Assembly: GCA_022827095.1 (NCBI GenBank)
Contig: JAJDTP010000019.1
Coordinates: 186,001 to 250,000, forward strand
From: Dehalococcoidia bacterium
GTDB taxonomy: Bacteria; Chloroflexota; Dehalococcoidia; Lucifugimonadales; UBA3495
Reading direction: 5' to 3'
Length of the DNA: 64,000 bases
Positions 53,094 through 60,919 of the stretch are shown here, in pieces (the stretch's first letter is position 1; each line of letters begins with the position of its first letter). The notes under the pieces were generated by a model. The model was not told where the DNA came from and did no database searches. It was given only the letters and a program-made list of their open reading frames with translations. Position numbers and translations under genes: made by a program.

Positions 53094-53603
53094 TCAGTCA
53101 ACCCAGAGAGTTATTGCGTTGCTCATGCCTCCCTTGCCGTTGTCCTTCTCGGCGTGGATCCGGTAGACGTACTCGTTGTCGCCCGGCATGGACGTATCGG
53201 TGTAGCTGGTGTCCGTCAGCCCGATCGGGATTTCGGTCCAGTCCGGTGGTGCTACTCCTGCTTCCCGGCGCAGCACGTACTGGTTGGTGTAGTTGGGGTT
53301 GGTGTGCGCCGTCCAGCTCAGTATCACGCTGCGGCCGCTGGCCGTTCCGGTCAGGCTTGACGGCGGCATTTTGTCCATCGGCTGGCTGGGCTTGACTAGG
53401 CTCGCTGGCCTGGTGCCTCGCGTCGTGAGAGTGGTGACCTCGCTCCAGGGACCGTGGTCGGCTTCATCCTTGGAACCGTCGTCCCTCGTGCCGCGGATGG
53501 AGAGCCGGCCGTACGACGGTGCGCTCTGCTGGATGTACATCTCGAACATCGACCAGTGGTTCTCCGTGGTTGGCTGGCCTTGGTCTGCTCCGTAGTGCAC
53601 CAC
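53094..53603 (-). CDS. Fibronectin type III domain protein
   Basis: The C-terminal 90 residues form an Fn3 domain (PPSSLTGTASGRSVILSWTAHTNPNYTNQYVLRREAG, then YTDTSMPGDNEYVYRIHAEKD, NAITLWVD). A second beta-rich segment before it (SYGRLSIRGTRDDGSKDEADHGPWSEVTTL) may be another, diverged Fn3-like domain. The start is uncertain: the open frame runs to 53768, overlapping the nuclease gene, and I chose the GTG at 53603 near the end of that gene; the Met codons at 53549 and 53540 are alternatives. Fn3 modules in mobile elements are often in surface or adhesion proteins, but no signal peptide is seen here. Confidence 0.55.
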   Translation of the reverse strand: MVHYGADQGQPTTENHWSMFEMYIQQSAPSYGRLSIRGTRDDGSKDEADHGPWSEVTTLTTRGTRPASLVKPSQPMDKMPPSSLTGTASGRSVILSWTAHTNPNYTNQYVLRREAGVAPPDWTEIPIGLTDTSYTDTSMPGDNEYVYRIHAEKDNGKGGMSNAITLWVD

Positions 53604-53667
53604 CTCACGTCGGAGCGTTCTCGCTCGGTGTTTCCACTCGGCTCGTGCGCTTGGACGTCCAAGTGGC

Positions 53668-54318
53668 TCAGAAGTCGTCGGTGGCCACCGCCTTTCGCTT
53701 CGTATCCACCTCAATCCTCGCGGGGCAGTCCTCGCTCGTGATGTCGCAGAATCGGCATTCTTGGGCACTGGGTACCCGCCGGGCAGGTTCGTCGCTGGCC
53801 AGCCGTCTGATCAGGGCGCCCATGTCTCTGATAAAGCCTCGGTTGACGCTGCCTCGTGGTACGCGACTGACCCGGTCGCGGTAAACAACCTCGCCAGCGA
53901 TTCGCGCATCAGCAAACTCTGGGCGAGCCCGTGGAATCGCGTACATGTATATCCTCATTTGCGCTGCATGCCACGGCCGTTCCTGTCCCGCCTTGACGTC
54001 GATGACGCGGACGCGGTCGCCGTGTCTGGTGATCAGGTCCGCCTTTCCGCCGAGGATCGCCGTTTCGCCGACGAGCCTGAAGGCGTTCTGGTTTTCCACC
54101 GACACTTCATGACCGCGTTCCTCCCGCTCTTCGATCTGCTGGTTGAGCAAGCTGGTGTGGGCTTGCATCCATGCTGATTGGTCGAAGTCTGACGGCTGAC
54201 GGGCCCAGCCTTTGTGGTGCGCTTTGAACCAGACGGCCCATTCGCAGGAGTTCTCGCCGGTGAGGAGTTTGGGCAGCCAGGTTGCCCAGATGTAGGGGAA
54301 GTCTCGTTGCTCTGCCAC
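53668..54318 (-). CDS. PD-(D/E)xK nuclease, Cas4/RecB-like, with Cys cluster
   Basis: A 216-residue single-domain exonuclease of the RecB/Cas4 group. The catalytic core is GGKADLITRHGDRVRVIDVKAGQ (Asp and Asp-x-Lys) followed by the QMRIYMYAI motif of the family. A Cys in NSCEWAVWF near the N-terminus and three in ECRFCDITSEDC near the C-terminus have the spacing of the Fe-S cluster of Cas4 and AddB. No CRISPR array or cas genes are in the window, so it is a solo Cas4-like nuclease of a mobile element, probably for DNA end processing in recombination or replication. Confidence 0.85.
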   Translation of the reverse strand: MAEQRDFPYIWATWLPKLLTGENSCEWAVWFKAHHKGWARQPSDFDQSAWMQAHTSLLNQQIEEREERGHEVSVENQNAFRLVGETAILGGKADLITRHGDRVRVIDVKAGQERPWHAAQMRIYMYAIPRARPEFADARIAGEVVYRDRVSRVPRGSVNRGFIRDMGALIRRLASDEPARRVPSAQECRFCDITSEDCPARIEVDTKRKAVATDDF

Positions 54319-54560
54319 AGTGCGGCCGCCTCGGATGGAGTAGCCGTCGTCGGCCCGTTCCGAGTTTATGGGCCGGCCTCTTGGTGGCGCTATGGCCGGC
54401 TGTCATCAAAAACTTGGCCGCCCCGTTGGTCGGACCGGTGGGTTTTGCTACGGGTCGACGAACATTTCATTGGCTGCTGACGCTGCGAATAACTCGCCGC
54501 ATCAGCCTTCCCGATTTCCTCTCCCGCGCCCGTGCCCTGAACCCTGTTCTTCGGCTCTTT

Positions 54561-56381
54561 TCAGCCACTCAGAGAGTATTTTGGGGACTTCAGCGTCTCC
54601 AACTGCCTTCTGTGCATTTGCGTCTCTGTATGTGGCTGATTTGGGAACTGGCAGGCATTGGTATCACCTGCTCTCCGCTCCGGTGCCTCAACGCTGTTCG
54701 GAACGATTGGTACGCCCGGGGTTATGCGAGCGGCTTCGTTCCGTCGCGGCTCGGTACCCTGTTTGCCTCGGGGGACCGTAACGCTCAATCCGATACTGGC
54801 GACGCGGCCAGACTGTCTGGGGGAACTTGAACGTTCCAGTGGTGGCAGGCGGTCAGTAAGTTCGCTCAGGAAGGCTGGATCGATGTGTGGCTCCTCCTGC
54901 GGGCTGATGAAGCCCAGCCGTTCCGCTATCAGCAGGATCGCTGGTTCCGGCTCCCGTTGGCCGCTCAGGAACTTGCCCGTTTCTTCCACCAGTTCCAGCG
55001 GAGCTTTGCTCACTATGCGCCAGAACCTGATTGGCGATTGCTCCCCGTTCCGGATGGCTTCTATGCATCGGCGCATCGCCTTGAGCGCTCTTCCGGATTC
55101 GGTGTCCAGCCAGTCCTTTGTTCCCACATATCTCGCTCTGTGGAGGTATGGCATCGCTTCCGCGCGTTTGGCTTGCTTCTCTTCCGGCGTCAGGTAAATG
55201 TCGCGCTCGAACTCGAACCGGGGCTTCCACGACGCTTCGATCGCTTTGGCCCGCTCGCTCATCTGAACTCGAGTGATCGGTTCCCCATATTCGGGGATCC
55301 GTTCCGTCTTCTGTTCTCCGTCGAGCCAGTTCCTCTCCAGTTTCCGCTCCTTTGCCCAGCCCCTGACGAGCCGGCACGTTTCAACTGTGTTGCCGCCCTC
55401 CCTGATGATCGTCAACCCGTTCGGCATCATCTCTCGCAGAGTGTCGCCGTCGAGCGGTATCACATCGACGCGCACGTTATACATGCCGTTGTCGTCTGCG
55501 TGTTTTTTGATGGCCTCGCATTTATCCTCGGCCATAGGCCCGTCCCAGATGAGGATGCCGTGTGTCGGCATCTCCGAGCCGTCCTCGTCTGCTTCGAGGT
55601 AGTTTTGGTGCAGGAGGCTGATCCGACGAGTTGTCGCCCGTCTGTTGTGTTGGGCGTTCTTCCTGAACTTCCATCCTTCGAATGGGTTCGGGGCCGTGAA
55701 CTGCAGAACGGTCTGAAGTTCTGCCGGGTTACTGGCCAGGTACCTGAGAACCTTCAGGTCCAGCCTGTACCGGATGCAACCTTCGCATTCGTTGCACGTC
55801 TTTGGGATCGTTTTGGTTGCTCCGCCCGGATGAGCGATCGTGATTACGTTGCGCCCGAATCTCGAGCACCGCCACTCATCCTTTGCGGCTTGGCTCGGCG
55901 CCACGAAATAACCGCTTGGTGCGGTCCCTCCAGCTTTGATCCGCGCTGTCGACGTCGCCAAATATTGTTGCGTCGGGGAGGAACAGTATTTGCCGCCATC
56001 TGACGTTTCGTCCTGGTTAGTCCGGATCGCCCTCAGCCGCCTGTGGAGGTCCGCCCCGCTAACTCTCGGCGGACTGTTCTCTTTGGCCAGCTGCTTACCC
56101 TGCGACTCTTGCCGAGTGTCGGACTTGTCGCTGTCGATTAAGCCTGCTTCGGTGGCAACCTCTTTCTGGATCCTCTCGATTTTTTCGCCATCGGCCCATG
56201 CCTCAACGTTGATGCGCTTCTTGGCTGAAGGTTGCGTTGGCTCTGCAATATCGGTGTCAATCGGAATGAGCTTATTCTTGGTGGAAGTGGTTAAAACTTT
56301 GTTCAACGGCATTTCTTTTGCGCCGGGCGAGAGCCCGGCGGATTGGGCCGCCCTTATATCGCATGAGAGCCGAATACGCAA
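54561..56381 (-). CDS. Large element protein with CxxCxxC motif, possible replication initiator
   Basis: A 606-residue protein I do not recognise with certainty. The N-terminal 170 residues are charged and low-complexity. A candidate zinc knuckle follows (CSRFGRNVITIAHPGG, then CNECEGCIRYRLDLKVLRY). VLQFTAPNP, MPTHGILIWDGPM and RARYVGTKDW could be the three motifs of a HUH Rep nuclease, but the second has only one His. The order Cys-knuckle then beta/His/Tyr-Lys region is like rolling-circle Reps of phages and plasmids. The C-terminal 120 residues are Pro/Ser/Arg-rich. The start may be ATG 56312 (MPLNKVL) instead. Function is tentative. Confidence 0.5.
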   Translation of the reverse strand: MRIRLSCDIRAAQSAGLSPGAKEMPLNKVLTTSTKNKLIPIDTDIAEPTQPSAKKRINVEAWADGEKIERIQKEVATEAGLIDSDKSDTRQESQGKQLAKENSPPRVSGADLHRRLRAIRTNQDETSDGGKYCSSPTQQYLATSTARIKAGGTAPSGYFVAPSQAAKDEWRCSRFGRNVITIAHPGGATKTIPKTCNECEGCIRYRLDLKVLRYLASNPAELQTVLQFTAPNPFEGWKFRKNAQHNRRATTRRISLLHQNYLEADEDGSEMPTHGILIWDGPMAEDKCEAIKKHADDNGMYNVRVDVIPLDGDTLREMMPNGLTIIREGGNTVETCRLVRGWAKERKLERNWLDGEQKTERIPEYGEPITRVQMSERAKAIEASWKPRFEFERDIYLTPEEKQAKRAEAMPYLHRARYVGTKDWLDTESGRALKAMRRCIEAIRNGEQSPIRFWRIVSKAPLELVEETGKFLSGQREPEPAILLIAERLGFISPQEEPHIDPAFLSELTDRLPPLERSSSPRQSGRVASIGLSVTVPRGKQGTEPRRNEAARITPGVPIVPNSVEAPERRAGDTNACQFPNQPHTETQMHRRQLETLKSPKYSLSG

Positions 56382-56397
56382 GCAAAAGCCGCCGTGA

Positions 56398-56418
56398 ACG
56401 AGGAAATTTCGCTACTCC
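56398..56418 (+). repeat. 21-bp inverted repeat, left copy
   Basis: The 21 bases run from ACGAGGAAATTT to CGCTACTCC and match exactly, in inverse orientation, 63483-63503. A shorter conserved block (AGCCGCC and its complement) lies just outside both copies. Between them are the IS, the unknown gene and the SIR2 operon. Confidence 0.6.
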
Positions 56419-56702
56419 GATTCTGCGGTAACAGCAGTGGAAGTTGGTCGGTGATCTGGCGCTTTTCGTAATCGTCACAGAACACCAAAATCCGGGGTTT
56501 TGGCGGGTTCCGGGTAGCGCGGGCTTCGGATATTACATCAGCCCACGAACACAGATCTTCGGCCGGTCTGCCCAAATCCCGCACATAGCCGACCGTTTCA
56601 ATTTCCCGGAAGATTTTTCGGCTGAAGTCGCAAAAAGTCGGTCAGTGTGACTTTGATGAGCCGCTCGTAGGCTTCTGTAACGGGGGCGTGCAGGTTGCCC
56701 AC
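56400..56702 (-). pseudogene. Decayed gene remnant next to the IS
   Basis: Three frames in succession read like one protein: GNLHAPVTEAYERLIKVTLTDFLR from a GTG at 56702 with GGAGG upstream, then DFSRKIFREIETVGY, then RDLGRPAEDLCSWADVISEA and PKPRILVFCDDYEKRQITDQL. Two frameshifts would be needed. The first frame ends in TGA at 56598. I do not recognise the family. It looks like a small regulatory or DNA-handling gene of the element that has decayed. Confidence 0.4.
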
Positions 56703-56784
56703 TCGGCTAATCCTCCAGTGGCATGACCCCCTCGCAAATGAGCACTTTTCAAGTAGGAAAAGCGCTCAAGACCCCCATTTCGCG

Positions 56785-56813
56785 TTGAGCCCCGGACGCT
56801 GCCGGGGTATAAT
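56785..56813 (+). promoter_or_regulatory. Promoter of the transposase with palindrome in the spacer
   Basis: TTGAGC (56785-56790) and TATAAT (56808-56813) with exactly 17 bases between. The spacer carries the inverted repeat CCCCGG-ACGCTG-CCGGGG, a possible operator. It lies about 90 bases before the transposase start. A further hairpin (GACCGC/GCGGTC around GGCG/CGCC, 56843-56872) lies in the leader. Confidence 0.6.
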
Positions 56814-56904
56814 TTACGCAGCGAATTCCGAACAAAAAAGTTGACCGCCCGGCGCTGGAACGCCAAGCGGTCGATTGCCCCCTCAGACCCTGTGAAAAAT
56901 CCTC

Positions 56905-58389
56905 GTGGGCGATTTCTATTCTAATTATACCCACAATCACAATCAACCACCGAAAAGCGGCTTCGGCTTCCTCGAATCCGTTATCGATGGGGCGGTCTCG
57001 CATACTGACGATCTGGCCGGGGTCGTCGACGCTCCCCACGCAAAAGGCGGGAACCCAGGCTTCGCGGCCGCGCCCATGCTCCGTGCCTTGGTCATGCAGT
57101 ACGCGCTGACCGAGCGCTACGCCAATGTCTTCCTGAACCGCTTGGGCAGCGATGAGCGGCTGCTGCGCCTCTGCGGGCTGAAACACGCCCCCAGCGAAGG
57201 CGCCTACAGCCGGTTCAAGAAGAAACTGGCTCCTTACAAAGATTTCCTCCGCGTCGTCATTTCCGAGGCATTTCTCGAATGCGGACAGGAGATCGAGCGG
57301 ATGCGTGAAGAGGGCCTGATCCCGGAGGACACTCCCCCGCTGGGGCACTCGCTGGTCATCGACAGCACCGACGTTGAGGCTTGGGCGAGGCCCGGGCGGA
57401 CCAGCCGAAAGACCCGCGAGTGGGTTCCTTCGAAGGACCCCGACGCCGAGTGGGGACACCGCACCGCCAAGAACCCCCGCTCCTTGAAGGCTCGCGCCAG
57501 CGGGCAGGGCAAGTCCAAGTCCAAGACTCCCAAAGTGAAGGGCGACGAGGCGGATGGCCGGGACACCAAAGACGAGCTGTACTTCGGCTACAAGGTCGAT
57601 GTAATCGGGGACTCCAACCACGGGCTGCCGCTGTTCGCCGCCACCCGTCCAGCCAACGCCAGCGATGTTGCGGTGATGGTCCAGGATCTGGACGACTGCC
57701 TGGCGTTGTACCGCACGCTGAGCCCGCGGTACTTCCTCGGAGACAAGGGCTACGACAGCTTGGACAACATCTTGCATATCATCGGCTTGGGCATGATCCC
57801 CGTGGTCGCCATCAGGCGCCCCGAGAAGGACAAGGAGACCGGCCTACGGCTGTACGACGGCACCTATGTTGAAGACGGCCGGCCGCTCTGCATCGGCGGC
57901 ATGGCCATGGAGTACATCGAGACTCACCCAGAGTGGGGCCACCTGTTCCGGTGTCTCCCTGACAGCTGTCCCCTGAAGGAAACCGTCCAGTTCACGCGAC
58001 ACTGCGATTACGAGCACTACGAGAAGCCCGAGGGCTGGCTGCTGCGGATCGTCGGTCTGCTGCCGCGCTGCTCTGAGGAATGGAAGTCCGAGTACAAGAA
58101 GCGTCCGAGTGAGGAGCGGTATTTCAGCAGTGTCAAGCACAGCCGTTTGATGGACACCCACCGTTGCCTGAACGGCCCAAAGGTGTCGTTGCATGTGGCA
58201 CTGTCGTCGCTGGCCTACTTGGCCACGGCACTGGCTCACCTCAAGATCGACGACTACGCCCACATGAGGCACATGCGGATCAAGTTACCGTCGGCTGAGG
58301 GCACAAGCCGAAACCGGCCACGGTCGGCGACGCCGGCCTGCCGTGACCCTAGTTGCGGCTGTTGTATCCGGTGGCGCGAAGTGGCGTAG
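56905..58389 (+). mobile_element. Insertion sequence with DDE transposase (IS4/IS5/IS1182-like)
   Basis: The 494-residue transposase has a DUF772-like N-terminal helical part (PMLRALVMQYALTERYANVFLNRLGSDERLLRLCGL). The RNase-H-like domain has the likely DDE residues in LVIDSTDVEAW, FLGDKGYDSLD and RPSEERYFSSVKHSRLMD. The start is GTG 56905. It is full-length and unbroken, so possibly active. I could not see clear terminal inverted repeats or a target duplication by eye, so the element ends are not fixed; the coordinates are those of the transposase gene. Confidence 0.85.
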
Positions 58390-58672
58390 TGTCGTGCCAT
58401 CGGACTTCAGGATCAGTCTGACGGCGGCAAAGACAGTCTGCTCTGGGTAGGTTCCGAAACGGCCAGTTGCTTTATCCTTGGGGGCTAACGTTCCACGCAG
58501 ACCATGGCGAACCTCACGTCGGTGACACTTTGATTTTCTCGTGTCTCTCTTAGCCCGGAGAACCTCGCACGAATGGGTGTCTGCTTTCGATGCCAATTGC
58601 GGTGCCAGATCGTAATGGGCGTCGCGGTGCTATAGAATCGGTCTGGTGCCACTGCGCAGAGACGCCCAGCTG

Positions 58673-59227
58673 TCAAATTGTCTCGAACACCAAGCTTACG
58701 TATGATTGGGGCACATCGTAGGGTGACATCTTTGGGTTTCGCAGGTCGAAATCTTCGTGCCACCTCACCATATTCTCTGCGACCACCTGCCGCGCAGCGT
58801 CTGACAGTCTGGAGGTAGGCGTTGACGACTCTGCGTTGATCGATTCCCGGACAGCCGTCCTCTCAAAGGCCAATCTTTTTTGCCAAAGCCAAGAGTCAAG
58901 CCCGATGTTTACAATCGCCCATTCCCGCCACCACCGTCCGTCTCGCACGCAATGGGACAGGAACCATAATCCCTCGTCCATCGGCATCGTTTCCCACGAT
59001 GCAAGGTCGTTGGATAGCCAGAATTGCCAGAGTGCGTCGTCCAGGACAGTTTCTTCTAAGATGGCTTCCCGTTGTTGACCAACTATAGGGTCCCCATTTG
59101 GGCCAGTCAGCTGGAGAGTACTCCAACGATCTCGTATGCGACGGTGTGCCTCCTCTGAGATCGGAAACGATGGCACGAGATCGCCGTTGGGAGCTTCACG
59201 CAGACCTTGGAAAAAGAATCCGGACAT
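58673..59227 (-). CDS. Unknown protein, third gene of the SIR2 operon
   Basis: A 184-residue protein that I do not recognise. It is Trp-rich (DALWQFWLSNDLASWETMPMDEGLWFL, RWWREWAIVNIGLDSWLWQ) and seems all-helical and soluble. It follows the DUF4020-like gene on the same strand after 102 bases, so it could be the last gene of the same transcript or an accessory factor. The IS end lies 280 bases beyond its stop. No catalytic motif is seen. Confidence 0.6.
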   Translation of the reverse strand: MSGFFFQGLREAPNGDLVPSFPISEEAHRRIRDRWSTLQLTGPNGDPIVGQQREAILEETVLDDALWQFWLSNDLASWETMPMDEGLWFLSHCVRDGRWWREWAIVNIGLDSWLWQKRLAFERTAVRESINAESSTPTSRLSDAARQVVAENMVRWHEDFDLRNPKMSPYDVPQSYVSLVFETI

Positions 59228-59329
59228 TGATTGCCTCCCGATGCAGACACTACTTGAGCGGACCTTGTCGGTATAACCGCGAGGGATGAATGGGTAAGTG
59301 CCGCGTCGTTTTCGCCGTTTTCTCTTGGT

Positions 59330-60919
59330 TTACCGAAAGGCCTCGAGTATCGCTCTTATCTGGGCCTTGAGGTCCAGGATCTGCCCGGCCGCCCGTTCAC
59401 TCGGACTTGCTTCCTCAATCTTGTTCAGCACTTCCAGAGCTGTTCCCCATTCTGTTGTGATCCCTGATCTTTCGCTCCAGTTCATCAGCAAGTCGGTAGC
59501 TAGGTCAGGGTACGTGGACACCGCCCTGGAGCGTTTGAGCTCGATGAAAAGTGGAATGTCCGGCCCTTTCCATGGGGTCGCTTTTGCCAGTGTCACGGCC
59601 TCGGCGAAAGGCTCGGTCAGGTGAGGCACCCACCCGACCATGTGGGTCCCCTCCGCCGGGCTGATCGGTTTGGGCGAACCCATGTTGCGGTCTTGCCAGT
59701 ATTCCCTGACCCAGCGCTCCCACCAATCTTTCTGCTGTTCGGCGTCGGTTTCCCTGAGCCTGTTTTTCATGGCCTCGGCGATGAGTACGCTCGTTTCCTT
59801 GCTGCTGCTTTTGACGGTTTCCTTGAGCCACTCCCTTGGCTCCGCGGCGTAATGGCAGAGTAACTTCGTGTATGCGTCGGCGAAAAGGCGGTTGGTGCGG
59901 GGTTCGTTGTTCGGTTGCTCGACGAGTTCGCTAAATTTGTCTTGGAAAGTATGACCCAGCACTTGGGCCACTTGTGGGGTGATGTTCTGTGCTTCGACTA
60001 GCCCGCCCCATGCGGCGCTCTCCCTGTTTCCACCGCAAGTGAACATCGGTTGGATGGTTTCTTCGGCCCACGCCTGGTCAATGTGCCACAGAAACCCGGC
60101 CTGTCCCGCGAGGATTGCCGAGCCCAGGTCTCCTTTGAGAGAGTCATCGTCAACGATCTGGTTAAGACCACTTGTGCTGGTGGGACTGAATATTTCTCTC
60201 TGCGATGCCTGTGTCCTGACGGCTGTCGCTTCCAGCCAGAACGTGGCGAGGTATCCCATCTGGTAGAAATTGAACGCTGCTTCGTGCCACCCTTGGACCG
60301 GCATCTCGTCGCCGCATCTGATGTGGTCCCATAGCGGCAGCGCCACTTGCTCTGCTTCGTCGATGAGGTTGATGGCGTAGCTTTTGCCGCCGTTTCTCGT
60401 TAAAGCGTGAAGGCTTTCTGCAATGTCCCCGGCGTGGTGCGTATAGACGTCTCGCACGGAGAACCATTCCAGCACTTTCCGGTGTTGCTCCTCTTGTAGG
60501 TCGGCCACACGCCATCCCGATATGATGTCTTTCCATACAGGCTCCGACCACTGCTGTTGCTTGGCCAATTCTCGGGCTATGCCGTCCCCCCATTGGGGAT
60601 TTTGACGCGTCGTCTCCTGAACGCTCCACAGGCCTGGTATGAGCTCCTCGGGTTGCGCTTGGCGGTTGCTCTCCATGAGCCAACTGACGAGTTGCTCCGC
60701 AGCCGTTTCCTTCAGGGAATCCGGTGTAAAGGGGTCGCCGATGATGACCATGGGTTCACTTATCATCAGCCCCGGCTGTAGCGGATCTGTCCATTCCCAG
60801 CTGTGTGATTCCTCCATCGGGGCGATCTCATCCCTGAGTATCTGGCACTCCGGGGCGGTTTCTTGCAATGCCTTCAGGAGGTTGTACCGGCGGCGCTCGG
60901 TGGCGTTCTGAGTGGTCAT
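59330..60919 (-). CDS. DUF4020-like protein, partner of the SIR2 protein
   Basis: A 529-residue helical protein that resembles the C-terminal DUF4020 region of long SIR2 proteins. Its Met codon overlaps the stop of the SIR2 gene by 4 bases (ATGA), so the two are translationally coupled and probably bind each other. Segments such as LPLWDHIRCGDEM, FLWHIDQAWAEETIQPMF and KDWWERWVREYWQDRNMG are Trp-rich and helical. The assignment to DUF4020 is from memory of the family layout and should be checked. In a defence locus this part would sense the phage or regulate the NADase. Confidence 0.6.
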   Translation of the reverse strand: MTTQNATERRRYNLLKALQETAPECQILRDEIAPMEESHSWEWTDPLQPGLMISEPMVIIGDPFTPDSLKETAAEQLVSWLMESNRQAQPEELIPGLWSVQETTRQNPQWGDGIARELAKQQQWSEPVWKDIISGWRVADLQEEQHRKVLEWFSVRDVYTHHAGDIAESLHALTRNGGKSYAINLIDEAEQVALPLWDHIRCGDEMPVQGWHEAAFNFYQMGYLATFWLEATAVRTQASQREIFSPTSTSGLNQIVDDDSLKGDLGSAILAGQAGFLWHIDQAWAEETIQPMFTCGGNRESAAWGGLVEAQNITPQVAQVLGHTFQDKFSELVEQPNNEPRTNRLFADAYTKLLCHYAAEPREWLKETVKSSSKETSVLIAEAMKNRLRETDAEQQKDWWERWVREYWQDRNMGSPKPISPAEGTHMVGWVPHLTEPFAEAVTLAKATPWKGPDIPLFIELKRSRAVSTYPDLATDLLMNWSERSGITTEWGTALEVLNKIEEASPSERAAGQILDLKAQIRAILEAFR

